Of a stretch of DNA of 64,000 bases, positions 1 through 7,373 are shown in pieces; position 1 is the first letter of the stretch; every line of letters starts with the position of its first letter. The stretch is taken from assembly GCA_029959615.1 (NCBI GenBank), contig JASCOD010000013.1, positions 1-64,000 of the forward strand, given 5' to 3'. Source of the DNA: Flavobacteriaceae bacterium PS02338. GTDB taxonomy: Bacteria; Bacteroidota; Bacteroidia; Sphingobacteriales; Sphingobacteriaceae. The position numbers and the translations under genes are program-made. The notes below the pieces were generated by a model. That model had not been told where the DNA came from and searched no databases. It saw only the letters and a program-made list of their open reading frames with translations.

Positions 1-17
1 AACCCATTCTACCTACC

Positions 18-1121
18 ATGAAAGACATTACCCTATATCGCCCTTGGACGGAGGGCAGCAACAGTGCGGTTCCCCTGTGGAGGCCACTGCTGGCCCTTTC
101 CATCTTCCTGTTTTCCCTCTTTCCCCTGTATGCCCAGCAGTACCCCGTCAGGCTGGTGCCGTTAGTGGTGCCACCCTACAGCATGCGGCTTTCGGACTAT
201 GCCACCGGCAGCGACACGAAGCTGCAGCTGCAGGTGCTGATGGCCGACCTTAACGAGCCCCAGCACCAGGTGGGCATCCGGTTCTGGCTGGAGGCCGGCC
301 TTAACGGCGTTCCCTATGCCCAGAGCGGCGACTTTGTGGTTGGCCTCAGTCCCTTTACCCTCTTCCCGGGCAATACGGTTACCCTTGGCAACGTAGAGCT
401 GCGTGCCCTTTTCGAGCTGCGGAACCTCTCCGGCATCAGCGACCAGGCCTACGCCCGTCCACTTCCCGAGGGGCTCTACAGGTTCTGTTTCCAGGCCTAC
501 GACTACCAGACCCGCAGGGTACTTTCTGCCAGGTCCTGTGCCACGGTGTTCCTGGTGCAGTACGATCCGCCCATACTGAACCTCCCCCAGCGTGGGGAGA
601 AGGTACAGGCCCCCGCCCCCGGGGGCATACTGTTCCAGTGGATGCCCAGGCAGCTGGCGCCCAACACCCGCTACACCTTCACGCTGAAGGAGCTTTGGGA
701 TCCCGGGCAGGATCCCGTTTCGGGCTTCCTGTCCTCACCACCGCTGTGGCAGCAGGAAAGCTATGCGCCCATGCTGCACTATGGTACGGACAAGCCGCAG
801 CTGGTTGCCGGCAGGCGCTACGGCTGGCAGGTACAGGCCAGGAGTGGCAGCCCCGTAATCGGGGGGGAGCCCCACCGAGGACAACGGGGTCTACAAGAAC
901 AACGGACTGTCGGAGATCTACTGGTTCGACTATGTGGAGAACTGCCGGGTGCCCAGTTTCCCGATGGCCCGCAACAGTGGGGCTGGGCGCACCGAGCTGA
1001 GCTGGATGCCTGCCGGGCAGCCCGTAGGCCAGTTCAGGGTACAGTACCGCAAACGTGGCAGCGTTGGCGATTGGGCGGCAGAACAGAGCGAACGGTCCAG
1101 CTATACCCTTACCGGCCTTGA
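18..1121 (+). CDS. N-terminal piece of frameshifted TANFOR/FnIII polymorphic toxin
   Basis: This is the front part of a secreted toxin that continues in another frame to 3549. A hydrophobic stretch ending in LYAQQ near residues 23-41 looks like a signal peptide, preceded by an unusually long N-terminus. Residues of about 42-190 form a TANFOR-like module (compare FRNLSG and LPEGLYRFCFQAYDY with the giant protein at 47016). A FnIII-like module starting PPILNLPQRGE follows. Real coding in this frame ends near base 861; the last 85 residues or so are out-of-frame translation. Bases 18 to about 1560 are strikingly GC-rich against the AT-rich surroundings. No promoter is visible because the window starts 17 bases upstream. 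The TANFOR assignment rests on resemblance and is not confirmed. Confidence 0.7.
   Translation: MKDITLYRPWTEGSNSAVPLWRPLLALSIFLFSLFPLYAQQYPVRLVPLVVPPYSMRLSDYATGSDTKLQLQVLMADLNEPQHQVGIRFWLEAGLNGVPYAQSGDFVVGLSPFTLFPGNTVTLGNVELRALFELRNLSGISDQAYARPLPEGLYRFCFQAYDYQTRRVLSARSCATVFLVQYDPPILNLPQRGEKVQAPAPGGILFQWMPRQLAPNTRYTFTLKELWDPGQDPVSGFLSSPPLWQQESYAPMLHYGTDKPQLVAGRRYGWQVQARSGSPVIGGEPHRGQRGLQEQRTVGDLLVRLCGELPGAQFPDGPQQWGWAHRAELDACRAARRPVQGTVPQTWQRWRLGGRTERTVQLYPYRP
861..867 (+). other. G7 homopolymer frameshift site inside the toxin gene
   Basis: The frame starting at 18 reads ...SPVIGG into the run of seven G. The next frame is open from 859 (after a TAA at 856-858) and continues SPTEDNGVYKNN, the sensible FnIII continuation. 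Six G would join both halves into one reading frame of 1176 residues. The seventh G may be a sequencing error, a real mutation or a slippage-type phase switch; the sequence alone cannot decide. Confidence 0.8.
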
Positions 1122-3549
1122 GGAGGGTGCCGAATACGAATACCGCATCGGTACCGTCTGCGGCGGCGCAACAGGTTCCGCCCTGCAGGACAATGGCGGT
1201 GACGGTGCCTACAGCTATACCGCCGTACAGTATTTTGCCACCGGTGCCAGGGGCGGCCAGAACGGCAGCTACCAGTGCGGTACCATGCCGGTGGTGGACA
1301 TCGCCAACAGAAGGCCGCTGCAGGTACAGCTGGTGGCCAACGAGGTGTTCATGGCGGGCGATTTCCCGGTCACCGTTATCCAGGCCGAAGGCAATAGCGG
1401 CAGCTACAGCGGCACGGGCTATATCCAGGTTCCCTACCTTGCCGATACGCGTCTGAAGGTAACCTTCAGCAATATCCAGCTCAATACCGACAGGAAGCTG
1501 ATCGGCGGTGTGGTGGAGACCACCTACGATATAGAAGAGACGAACGTGGTACGGGCAAGAGAGGTGGTGAAACTGTTGGAGGATATTGTTGGACTGATCG
1601 GCGATGGTATCGATAAACTGAAGAACCTGCTAAAAGATCCCATCAGGAACAGAAAGGAAATCGAGGAGACGGAAAGGAAGCTTGGCGATGACTTTACCAG
1701 AATGATCGACGCGCTACCGATAAGCGAGCAGGAGAAGAAGGAAAAACTGGCAACCTACGAAACGCTGTCCAAACAGATATATACCGCCAGCAACAGCGAG
1801 GGCATTGATGAGGCAACGCTACAGGCGGCAGCTGCATCAAAGGCATTGGACGAGCTTAAGGCTGTTGTGAAGGCCGATGCGGAGAGTGTGAAAACGAATG
1901 TCTCGGTAAAAAGTGCACAGTTTTTTGCGGAAGTTGTCCCTGATATCAATGCTGGGCTAACTGCATTCCTATCACCAGACGGAAATCCCGTCTACCTAGA
2001 TAGAGCAATGGTAACCGGTTACCTGAATAATCTTGAAGATGGTACCCTGGTCGGCTTTCGACTTGAAATTAGAAGCGAGAAAAAGGAATATCTATACAAA
2101 GAAGGTAAATACCTGGAAAAGACCACCGGCAAAATCTATGAACCTATAAAACTACCTTCCAACGGTAATATCGAAGTCATGCTGGTCATTAAGAAAGAAT
2201 GCAGCATTGACCTTTATAAGGTAAATGTAGCCTATCCAAACACAGCTAAGACCATTCCATCTATTTCATCGGGCAGATTATTCCAGCGTGTTAAAATAGC
2301 TGGCTGCAGGGATAGACTGGATAGGTTTTTTGCAGAAAAGGGTGCTGCCTATACCTCCATGCTCGAAAAGCTTTATGCCATAACTACCTATTTCAAAAAA
2401 TGTGACATTGGGGATTGGAAACCCTACGAGGGTGGGATAATTCCCTATTGTTTCTGGCAGAACTCCAACACCGGCAAAGAAGCTTTTTATACCGGTTTCG
2501 ATATACCCTACAGGGTTGGTATAATCGATGGTGCCTACGGGCAGGTGAAGGGATTGGCTGAGCTAAGGGACCAATTGGAAAAGGTCATCTATGCCTACGC
2601 CATTGGCGCTATGGACTGCGATAGCCTGCTCAACGATGTTGATGACTACCATATCCTGCTTGACGGGATAAAGAAGCTCAGCAAAGAAAAAGGCATACTC
2701 AGTTATGTAGAAAAATCTTTTAAGGAATACAAGGCAAAAGGCATTGCAGAACATGTAAGGGAATGTACCGAAAGCCAAAGGATCATTGAGGAGACCAGCC
2801 AAACCATAGACCGCCTATACGAGATTGTAGCAGAAGATGCCAAATTGGTTAAGGTTGCCATAACCGTAGCCCAACAATTGGGAAGTTATGTAGACAGGAT
2901 TAGTGGCAACGATGAACTGGCACGATACGAAAAAGGCAAGCTAACGACCGAGATATTGGCACTGTTTATTGGCACAGAAGAGGTAAATGCTGCCAAAAAA
3001 ATGACAGAGTTTGAAAGATTTCTGGCAAGGGCTGCAATGCAAGATGTCGAAAAGGTTGGGGCTAAGGTTGCCGAGAGGACGGCTAATGATCTAACTAAAA
3101 TTACAGTAGAGGTCGTAGGTAAATATGATTGGGGCTTAGTTAAAAAATATTTTAATTTTATACAAGAATTAACTGGACGACCTGTATTGGCTAAACAAGC
3201 TGAAGAGCTAAAATCTGCTTTACGATTAAAAGAATATACAAAGTTGGGCACAGAAGACTATGCGAATCATGTTAAAAAATTTAATTCGGCAAAAAAAGAA
3301 GCATTAATAAAAGAGTGGGAGCTTCAAACAGGACAGTTATGGCCTACTTTTAAAGTTGGTGAAGAAGTTTATAGCAAAAATGGTACTTTACTTAGAAAAG
3401 CAGGAGATAAATATGATGCACATCATATCATCGAACAAAATTATGGAGGTGAACACAAGTGGTGGAATATGCATCCAGCAAAATTCCCTGATGAGCATCA
3501 AGCAGGTATTCATGGATCTTCTTCTCCAGCAAGAGAACTTTTTAAATAA
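934..3549 (+). CDS. C-terminal piece of polymorphic toxin, HNH nuclease tip
   Basis: This is the remainder of the frameshifted toxin; the frame is open from 859 and the first ATG is at 934. A FnIII end is followed by a module (CGTMPVVD to NTDRKLIGGVVETTYD) that also follows the FnIII region of the 47016 giant. Next comes a charged helical region at about bases 1560-1950, a domain with FWQNSNTGKEAFY, and a helical pre-toxin segment (CDSLLNDVDDYH, ARYEKGKL, LFIGTEE). The last 100 residues or so are the tip. DAHHII and WWNMHPAK followed by HQAGIH match the HNH/endonuclease VII fold (His-His plus Asn and a late His), so it is probably a DNase. Base composition shifts from GC-rich to AT-rich along the gene, as is usual for exchangeable tips. 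The immunity gene starts 8 bases downstream. Confidence 0.8.
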   Translation: MENCRVPSFPMARNSGAGRTELSWMPAGQPVGQFRVQYRKRGSVGDWAAEQSERSSYTLTGLEEGAEYEYRIGTVCGGATGSALQDNGGDGAYSYTAVQYFATGARGGQNGSYQCGTMPVVDIANRRPLQVQLVANEVFMAGDFPVTVIQAEGNSGSYSGTGYIQVPYLADTRLKVTFSNIQLNTDRKLIGGVVETTYDIEETNVVRAREVVKLLEDIVGLIGDGIDKLKNLLKDPIRNRKEIEETERKLGDDFTRMIDALPISEQEKKEKLATYETLSKQIYTASNSEGIDEATLQAAAASKALDELKAVVKADAESVKTNVSVKSAQFFAEVVPDINAGLTAFLSPDGNPVYLDRAMVTGYLNNLEDGTLVGFRLEIRSEKKEYLYKEGKYLEKTTGKIYEPIKLPSNGNIEVMLVIKKECSIDLYKVNVAYPNTAKTIPSISSGRLFQRVKIAGCRDRLDRFFAEKGAAYTSMLEKLYAITTYFKKCDIGDWKPYEGGIIPYCFWQNSNTGKEAFYTGFDIPYRVGIIDGAYGQVKGLAELRDQLEKVIYAYAIGAMDCDSLLNDVDDYHILLDGIKKLSKEKGILSYVEKSFKEYKAKGIAEHVRECTESQRIIEETSQTIDRLYEIVAEDAKLVKVAITVAQQLGSYVDRISGNDELARYEKGKLTTEILALFIGTEEVNAAKKMTEFERFLARAAMQDVEKVGAKVAERTANDLTKITVEVVGKYDWGLVKKYFNFIQELTGRPVLAKQAEELKSALRLKEYTKLGTEDYANHVKKFNSAKKEALIKEWELQTGQLWPTFKVGEEVYSKNGTLLRKAGDKYDAHHIIEQNYGGEHKWWNMHPAKFPDEHQAGIHGSSSPARELFK
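2426..3080 (+). repeat. Pre-toxin segment duplicated at 7894-8548 (copy 1)
   Basis: About 655 bases from ACGAGGGTGGGATAATTCCC to shortly after GATATTGAAAAGGTTGGG-type sequence are nearly identical to 7894-8548, at a constant offset of 5468. Both copies encode the FWQNSNTGKEAFY domain and the helical pre-toxin segment. Similarity stops where the two tips diverge. This is the natural homology tract for swapping the HNH tip with the displaced deaminase tip. Confidence 0.85.
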
Positions 3550-3557
3550 TTTATAAT

Positions 3558-4034
3558 ATGTCTAATTTTTTTTTCCTAGATAAGTATGTTTTGCCCTCTG
3601 AAAAAGAGGTGAGTAATCCTATATATTCCAATTATAAACATCAATTATTCCCAATTGTTAGAGGTAATATAAGTGAAGTTGAAAAGTTTATAAAGATACC
3701 CAAAGAGTTAATGGAACTTTATACTTCAATAGGATATGGATTTTTTAATGTTAGAAACAAAACTGCCTTTAACAGATTGTTTGATGCATATAGTTTCAAA
3801 GAAATTAATCTAAGGGAAGATTTTTATGAATTTGATCCCCAATTAGATGTTTACGAATTTTTATATAAGGGTGACAAACTATTGTTTTTTGAGATAATTG
3901 AAGGAAATTATTTAGCAATAGATAAAAATGAGATTAATGGCAAGAATGAAATTTTTCATTTTGATAAGAAAATAGCTGATTCGCTAGAAGAGTTTCTTAT
4001 TGAATTAGATGAAAACCCTAATTTCTTAGGGTAG
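3558..4034 (+). CDS. SUKH/SMI1-KNR4-like immunity protein
   Basis: This 158-residue protein has no signal peptide and is the presumed cytoplasmic antidote of the HNH toxin tip. It starts 8 bases after the toxin stop. The segment KFIKIPKELMELYTSIGYGFF, with the late DKKIADSLEEFL helix, is typical of the SMI1/KNR4 (SUKH) superfamily, the commonest immunity family for nuclease toxins in polymorphic systems. The length fits. The AT-rich composition matches the toxin tip and not the GC-rich toxin front. The function is inferred from fold resemblance and position; the exact SUKH subgroup is not known. Confidence 0.7.
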   Translation: MSNFFFLDKYVLPSEKEVSNPIYSNYKHQLFPIVRGNISEVEKFIKIPKELMELYTSIGYGFFNVRNKTAFNRLFDAYSFKEINLREDFYEFDPQLDVYEFLYKGDKLLFFEIIEGNYLAIDKNEINGKNEIFHFDKKIADSLEEFLIELDENPNFLG

Positions 4035-4131
4035 CGTATCAGATGTGTGTATGTTAAGAAAAATAAGTTTTCCGAGCTTTAAAAATTGGGTTCGTTTTTT
4101 GAAAAAATAATACAGAAAGTTATTTCCGCTT

Positions 4132-4341
4132 TGGTTTTGAGTGTTCGCTATTTCAGCGGCCACTTAAATCCTTGTTGAAGTCGAAGACTTTGTCTGGAAA
4201 TACAGCACTAAGAAATCCATAAAAATAGAACTGCTAAAACGTAGTTATTACTTAGCATAATTTAATACAGAAAGCTATTTCGGTCTGGAGACCTTGGTTT
4301 TCTAAATAGATTTAAGTTATCCTTTGGAACACTCAAAACCA
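4132..4341 (+). repeat. Cassette-separating element R1 with 15-bp inverted ends
   Basis: This 210-bp element starts TGGTTTTGAGTGTTC (4132-4146) and ends with its exact reverse complement GAACACTCAAAACCA (4327-4341). Next to each end lies a second arm (CCACTTAAATCC on the left, GATTTAAG on the right), so each end can itself fold. Internal blocks shared with R2-R4 are GAAGACTTTGTCTGGAAATA and CGGTCTGGAGACCTTGG. The right end reads PLEHSKPEG in frame with the deaminase end that follows. The stretch 4035-4131 holds another partial copy of the CAGAAAG-TATTTC block and no gene. Confidence 0.7.
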
Positions 4342-4347
4342 GAGGGG

Positions 4348-4455
4348 GTTAAAATAACCAGTGATTTATGCCCTTGCCCATCATGTTCTGCAATATTTCA
4401 ACAGTTCAGTGACATGTTCCCGGATGTAAATGTCAAAATTACTACAACAAATTAA
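4348..4455 (+). pseudogene. C-terminal end of a deaminase toxin tip (displaced)
   Basis: The frame ending at TAA 4453-4455 reads VKITSDLCPCPSC and continues SAIFQQFSDMFPDV. This is the zinc-binding CxxC helix and following strand of a cytidine-deaminase-like toxin, close to the end of the 8013-9041 tip (YCNSCQGVIQQF). The upstream catalytic half is missing. The frame continues back through the end of R1 to a stop at 4303-4305. It has no start of its own, so it is a displaced toxin tip and not a free gene. Two small putative immunity genes follow. Confidence 0.7.
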
Positions 4456-4514
4456 GCAATACTTTAAGGATAATAATGTGAATATATTGGTCAGGATATT
4501 TAAAGAATAAAAAA

Positions 4515-4880
4515 ATGAAAAAGTATACAATTTTAAAAGCAAACTATTTTGATAATCTTAATGGCCTACAAATCGATGAAATAATAAATGAATATTCATA
4601 CAGTAAGGAGTTAGTTTATAGTTCACATCAATGGGCTAATTATTTAAGGTATTATATTTTGTTAACGCATTTAACTGATGATGAAATAGATGAATTAAGT
4701 ATATATATGAGCCAATATTATTGGTTCAAGAAATTTTACAATCTATATTCTAAGTCAAATGGGATCGATGTAGGAATGGAGCAACAGCTTATAAAAATTT
4801 TAGAGATCATAGGAAATAAGTTTAAGGATTTCAATTGGGATGAAATAAAGAAAATCAATGACGAAATAGAAAATGAATAA
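4515..4880 (+). CDS. Putative immunity protein, unknown family
   Basis: This 121-residue protein is soluble, acidic at its C-terminus and rich in aromatic residues (HQWANYLRYYILL, MSQYYWFKKFYNLY), with predicted helices throughout and no signal peptide. It starts 60 bases after the stop of a deaminase-toxin end, the position of a cognate antidote in polymorphic toxin systems. Its end overlaps the next gene by 8 bases (ATGAATAA), so the two are probably translated together. I do not recognise the family. The immunity role is inferred from position, size and AT-rich composition alone. Confidence 0.6.
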   Translation: MKKYTILKANYFDNLNGLQIDEIINEYSYSKELVYSSHQWANYLRYYILLTHLTDDEIDELSIYMSQYYWFKKFYNLYSKSNGIDVGMEQQLIKILEIIGNKFKDFNWDEIKKINDEIENE

Positions 4881-5154
4881 AAATTTAGTGCCTGAAAAGT
4901 TAAAGCATTTAATTCCAGTTGTTGAAAAATGGGGAATTAATGATGATGGTTTTAGAGATGAATATATTAATGGTTCTTCTACTTTAGAGTTGTCTAATTT
5001 AATTAATTCAGTAAATGAAGAGGATATGGTGAACTTGAATAAATGGTTGTCTGATGAGCTTGAAGTACAGAAAAGTACAGATGAGTATATAAATTATACA
5101 TGTTTTGTCATGGCTGTTGAATATGCACAAGCAGTACTAAAATCAAGGAAGTGA
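4873..5154 (+). CDS. Small hypothetical protein, possible second immunity protein
   Basis: This 93-residue protein overlaps the preceding gene by 8 bases, which suggests translational coupling. It is mainly helical (ELSNLINSVNEEDMVNLNKW, then a C-terminal helix ending AVEYAQAVLKSRK), acidic, and has no signal peptide or membrane segment. I do not recognise the family. It could be a second immunity protein for the deaminase end at 4348 or an orphan left from a lost cassette. R2 begins 22 bases after its stop codon. Confidence 0.55.
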   Translation: MNKNLVPEKLKHLIPVVEKWGINDDGFRDEYINGSSTLELSNLINSVNEEDMVNLNKWLSDELEVQKSTDEYINYTCFVMAVEYAQAVLKSRK

Positions 5155-5176
5155 TAATTTTAAAGTCAGACCCAGT

Positions 5177-5345
5177 CTGGTTTATTTTTCGTTTTTTAAG
5201 CGGTCAATTAAATCTTAAAATTGAAACTGAAGACTTTGTTTGGAGATATAGCACTAGCAAAACCATGATAACATGATGCTATAAAAGTGTCCACTCTTTG
5301 AAAAAATAATACAGAAAGCTATTTCGGTCTGGAGACCTTGGCCTT
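5177..5345 (+). repeat. Cassette-separating element R2 (right end lost)
   Basis: This is a copy of the R element beginning CTGGTTTATTTTTCG. It contains GAAGACTTTGTTTGGAGATA and ATACAGAAAGCTATTTCGG followed by TCTGGAGACCTTGG. Similarity to R1 breaks after CCTTGG, so the right inverted end is missing. The toxin tip that follows is joined at this internal point, in frame with the peptide ISVWRPW that the shared block can encode. Confidence 0.6.
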
Positions 5346-5353
5346 CAAAACGA

Positions 5354-5614
5354 GGTGTTGTTAGTGTAGCAAATGAAATTTTTTGGGAAAGATATAATTT
5401 ACCATTCCTAGAGGAAGCTTTTGTTAGGGGGGATGATATTAGATTGTTATCTGATCCAAATACTTTATTTGGAGCGACTGGTTTTTATCAAAGAGAAATA
5501 GAGTTTATTACTCAGGGTTGGAAAAAGCCGGATGGTACATTTATCCAACCTCTAAAAAATAAGTATAATTACAAATTCAACGAAATTACCAAGACTTATG
5601 AAAAAATTAAATAG
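5354..5614 (+). pseudogene. Displaced toxin tip of FWERYN type (headless)
   Basis: An open frame without its own start reads GVVSVANEIFWERYNLPF, RGDDIRLLSDPNTLFGATGFY and IEFITQGW, and ends at TAG 5612-5614. It overlaps the following immunity-like gene by 17 bases. This is the layout of a toxin C-terminus with its antidote. Similar endings are, to my memory, found at C-termini of Rhs-like and other Bacteroidota secreted toxins, but I cannot name the domain or activity. It is fused at its left to the broken R2 element, so it is a stored or decayed tip. Confidence 0.6.
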
Positions 5615-6092
5615 CATTAATTATGTAGCTTTTAAACAAGGCAAATTATATTTAGAAGACATTCCAATTTCTTTAGGGATAAATATTGAAGTTTGGCTAA
5701 AAGAATCTTGTAATATTTCTTATGAATTTGAAAATTATTCTTCTGTATATCCTGAATCTGAAAGGATTAAATTTAAGAACTATGAAAAAGGAGTTTCAAT
5801 TTATTTAGAGAATAGAATCATTGAAAGTGTAAATATTTATCCATATGAATATCAAAGTAGTTCATGTTTTAAAGGAGACATTTTCATTTTCGATAAAAAC
5901 TTAGAAGTTCCTTTTAAATCAGATAATATAGAAAACTATTTTCCAGCTATAGAAATTAAGCCAAAAGGTTATTTTAAGAGGTTCTCGCCAAGAGAGACTG
6001 TAGATTACCCTATAAGTGATAAATTTAAAATTGAAATTTCAATGGGAAGAGATCCTGAATTGGTAAGTAGCATTAGTTTAAAACATAAGTAG
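5598..6092 (+). CDS. Putative immunity protein, unknown family
   Basis: This 164-residue soluble protein begins inside the end of the displaced FWERYN toxin tip (17-base overlap), which strongly suggests coupled translation of toxin tip and antidote. It is rich in beta-strand-like segments (KLYLEDIPISL, GVSIYLENRIIESVNIYPY, GDIFIFDKNLEVPF) and has no signal peptide. I do not recognise the family. S1 begins 18 bases after its stop. Because the toxin half in front of it has no start, the gene may now be expressed only from an internal promoter, or serve as protection against sibling toxins. Confidence 0.65.
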   Translation: MKKLNSINYVAFKQGKLYLEDIPISLGINIEVWLKESCNISYEFENYSSVYPESERIKFKNYEKGVSIYLENRIIESVNIYPYEYQSSSCFKGDIFIFDKNLEVPFKSDNIENYFPAIEIKPKGYFKRFSPRETVDYPISDKFKIEISMGRDPELVSSISLKHK

Positions 6093-6109
6093 GTAGTGTA
6101 TCCCCATTT

Positions 6110-6155
6110 GGCGCAAGTCTTATGTTTTGGGCTTTAGGGTAAGATGACTTGTGCC
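6110..6155 (+). repeat. Hairpin repeat S1
   Basis: GGCGCAAGTC (6110-6119) pairs with GACTTGTGCC (6146-6155) at 9 of 10 positions around a 26-base loop (TTATGTTTTGGGCTTTAGGG and a few more bases). The whole unit recurs at 7014-7058 and 9751-9796. Each copy follows the end of a putative immunity gene or borders cassette debris. Confidence 0.7.
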
Positions 6156-6176
6156 TGTTAGCATTTACATATTTAA

Positions 6177-6339
6177 ATCGAAGACTTTGTCTGGAAATAT
6201 AGCACAAGCTGAACTATAAAAATAGAACTGTCAAATTTACTCTTTCTCTGAAAGAAATAGGATATAAAACTATTCCAATCTGGAGACCTTGGTTTTCTAG
6301 AGAGGTTTAAGTGGCCCTTCGGAACACTTAAACCAGAGA
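6177..6339 (+). repeat. Cassette-separating element R3
   Basis: This R copy lacks a clear left inverted end; S1 takes its place. It carries GAAGACTTTGTCTGGAAATA and ATTCCAATCTGGAGACCTTGG. Its right end is the perfect hairpin GGTTTAAGTG (6304-6313) / CACTTAAACC (6325-6334). In one frame the middle can encode EIGYKTIPIWRPWFSREV. In the frame of the downstream toxin tip, the right end encodes FKWPFGTLKPERG. Confidence 0.6.
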
Positions 6340-6347
6340 GGGGTGCA

Positions 6348-6578
6348 TTGGCAGATAGAATACAAGAAGGTAAATATTACATAAGATTCAAATTAAAAGA
6401 AAACCTACCTATTGATTTGGAATTTGAGTATGGAGAGGTTATTCCTTGGTTTAAGTTACAAGGGAATGCAGACCAAATAAAATCTAGTTGGAATTTCAAC
6501 AAATTATTGAAAACTGGAAAAATAGAAATTTTAGAAATCTTAAAATATGAAAATAAAAAATGGATGAAAATAAAATAG
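6348..6578 (+). pseudogene. TNT-like NAD glycohydrolase toxin end (displaced)
   Basis: This frame is open from 6261 and has only a TTG near 6348, so it is the end of a toxin and not a complete gene. The order KYYIRFKLKENLPID, GEVIPWFKLQGNADQ, then NFNKLLKTGKIEIL matches the second half of TNT-type toxins (tuberculosis necrotizing toxin family, NAD+ hydrolysis). Family hallmarks are an APWFGQPGGGxQ-like turn and a final LLxxGxL helix. The first half of the domain, with its essential residues, is absent, so this copy should be inactive alone. It overlaps the next gene by 19 bases. Confidence 0.6.
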
Positions 6579-6958
6579 TTTCATTTAAGTATATCCCTAT
6601 TTTAATCAATAAGTATCTTTATGATGGTTTCGAAAGGGGATTTTTCGATAAAAAATTTCAAATTGAAGTTGATGGAGAACAAAGTGTAACAATCACTTCG
6701 TTAGAATTTTCTTCTTATAAAGGGAAAGATTTTAAAAACTTAGAAGGAGCTATTGATTCTAAAAGCTTCAATACAATAATTAAAGAGGGAGGATTCAAAA
6801 AGCGGACACCTGCTTCATTGGGCTATTTCTGTAAAGAAGAACACATATCAATAGAGTATTTTATTAAGGGTAATTATCTTCTTGCATTTACATATGGTGA
6901 AAAGCAACCGTCAAGATGGATATTAGTGCTAGAAGGCATTTGGAAAATTGAGTTTTGA
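6560..6958 (+). CDS. Putative immunity protein to the TNT-like tip
   Basis: This 132-residue protein starts 19 bases inside the TNT-like toxin end, the usual overlap for a cognate antidote. The sequence is mixed alpha/beta (KIVSFKYIPILINKYLYDG, then VTITSLEFSSYKG, and a C-terminal strand pair YLLAFTYGEKQPSRWILVLEG), without signal peptide. I do not recognise the family. If the toxin assignment is right, it would bind a NAD glycohydrolase domain. The evidence is position only. Confidence 0.6.
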   Translation: MDENKIVSFKYIPILINKYLYDGFERGFFDKKFQIEVDGEQSVTITSLEFSSYKGKDFKNLEGAIDSKSFNTIIKEGGFKKRTPASLGYFCKEEHISIEYFIKGNYLLAFTYGEKQPSRWILVLEGIWKIEF

Positions 6959-6960
6959 AA

Positions 6961-7050
6961 ATGGAAATTGATAAAAACCAGATAAAAGTAATTGAAGAAA
7001 TGAAAATTCATTTGGAGCAAGTCTTATGTTTGCGTTTTAGGGTGAAATGA
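6961..7050 (+). pseudogene. Short gene remnant running into repeat S2
   Basis: An ATG two bases after the preceding stop opens 29 codons (MEIDKNQIKVIEEMKIHLEQ and a few more). The last third is the S2 repeat itself and ends in TGA within it. This looks like the start of a second downstream gene cut by insertion of, or recombination at, S2. It could also be chance. It is reported because it marks a junction. Confidence 0.3.
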
Positions 7051-7058
7051 CTTGTGTC
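7014..7058 (+). repeat. Hairpin repeat S2
   Basis: GGAGCAAGTC (7014-7023) pairs imperfectly with GACTTGTGTC (7049-7058). The loop resembles S1. A third, forward arm GGCACAAGTC lies at 7109-7118, just before R4, so S2 and R4 adjoin here. Confidence 0.6.
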
Positions 7059-7120
7059 TGTTAGTATTTACGTTATTTGTTATGGTATTTTTGGTTCGTT
7101 ATAAGTAAGGCACAAGTCGC

Positions 7121-7338
7121 CCCCTCTGGTTTAACTGTTCGCTATTTTAGCGGTCAATAAATCCACATTGAAACAGAAGACCAGGTCTGGAAATGTAATA
7201 CAAAATGAGCTATAAAAATAGAACTATCAAATTTGCTTTTTCCCTGAAAGAAATTGGATAGGAAACTATTCCGGTCTGGATACCTTGGTTTTCTATAAAG
7301 ATTTAAGTATCCCGAAGGGCCACTTAAACCAGAGGAGG
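7121..7338 (+). repeat. Cassette-separating element R4 with inverted ends
   Basis: This element of about 218 bp starts CCCCTCTGGTTTAACTGTTC and ends GGCCACTTAAACCAGAGGAG, an imperfect reverse complement of the start. Internal blocks are AGACCAGGTCTGGAAATG and ATTCCGGTCTGGATACCTTGG. The right end encodes FKYPEGPLKPEED in frame with the residual toxin end, parallel to R1 and R3. Confidence 0.65.
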
Positions 7339-7373
7339 ATAACCCTTCAGAGCTTATAAAAGTAATAAAATAA
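7338..7373 (+). pseudogene. Last codons of a lost toxin tip
   Basis: In the frame set by R4 only DNPSELIKVIK remains before TAA 7371-7373. That stop shares its last A with the ATG of the next gene (TAATG). The layout fits a toxin-immunity junction from which almost the whole tip has been deleted, leaving the antidote orphaned. At eleven codons the reading is tentative. Confidence 0.4.

Noticed and set aside
4132..7338. R elements as an integron attC array
   Set aside because: No integrase gene is visible, the elements lie inside or against toxin reading frames, and the sequence lacks the attC core layout.
4035..7372. CRISPR array in the repeat-rich island
   Set aside because: The repeats are about 200 bases long, few, imperfect and not regularly spaced with unique spacers; no cas gene was seen.
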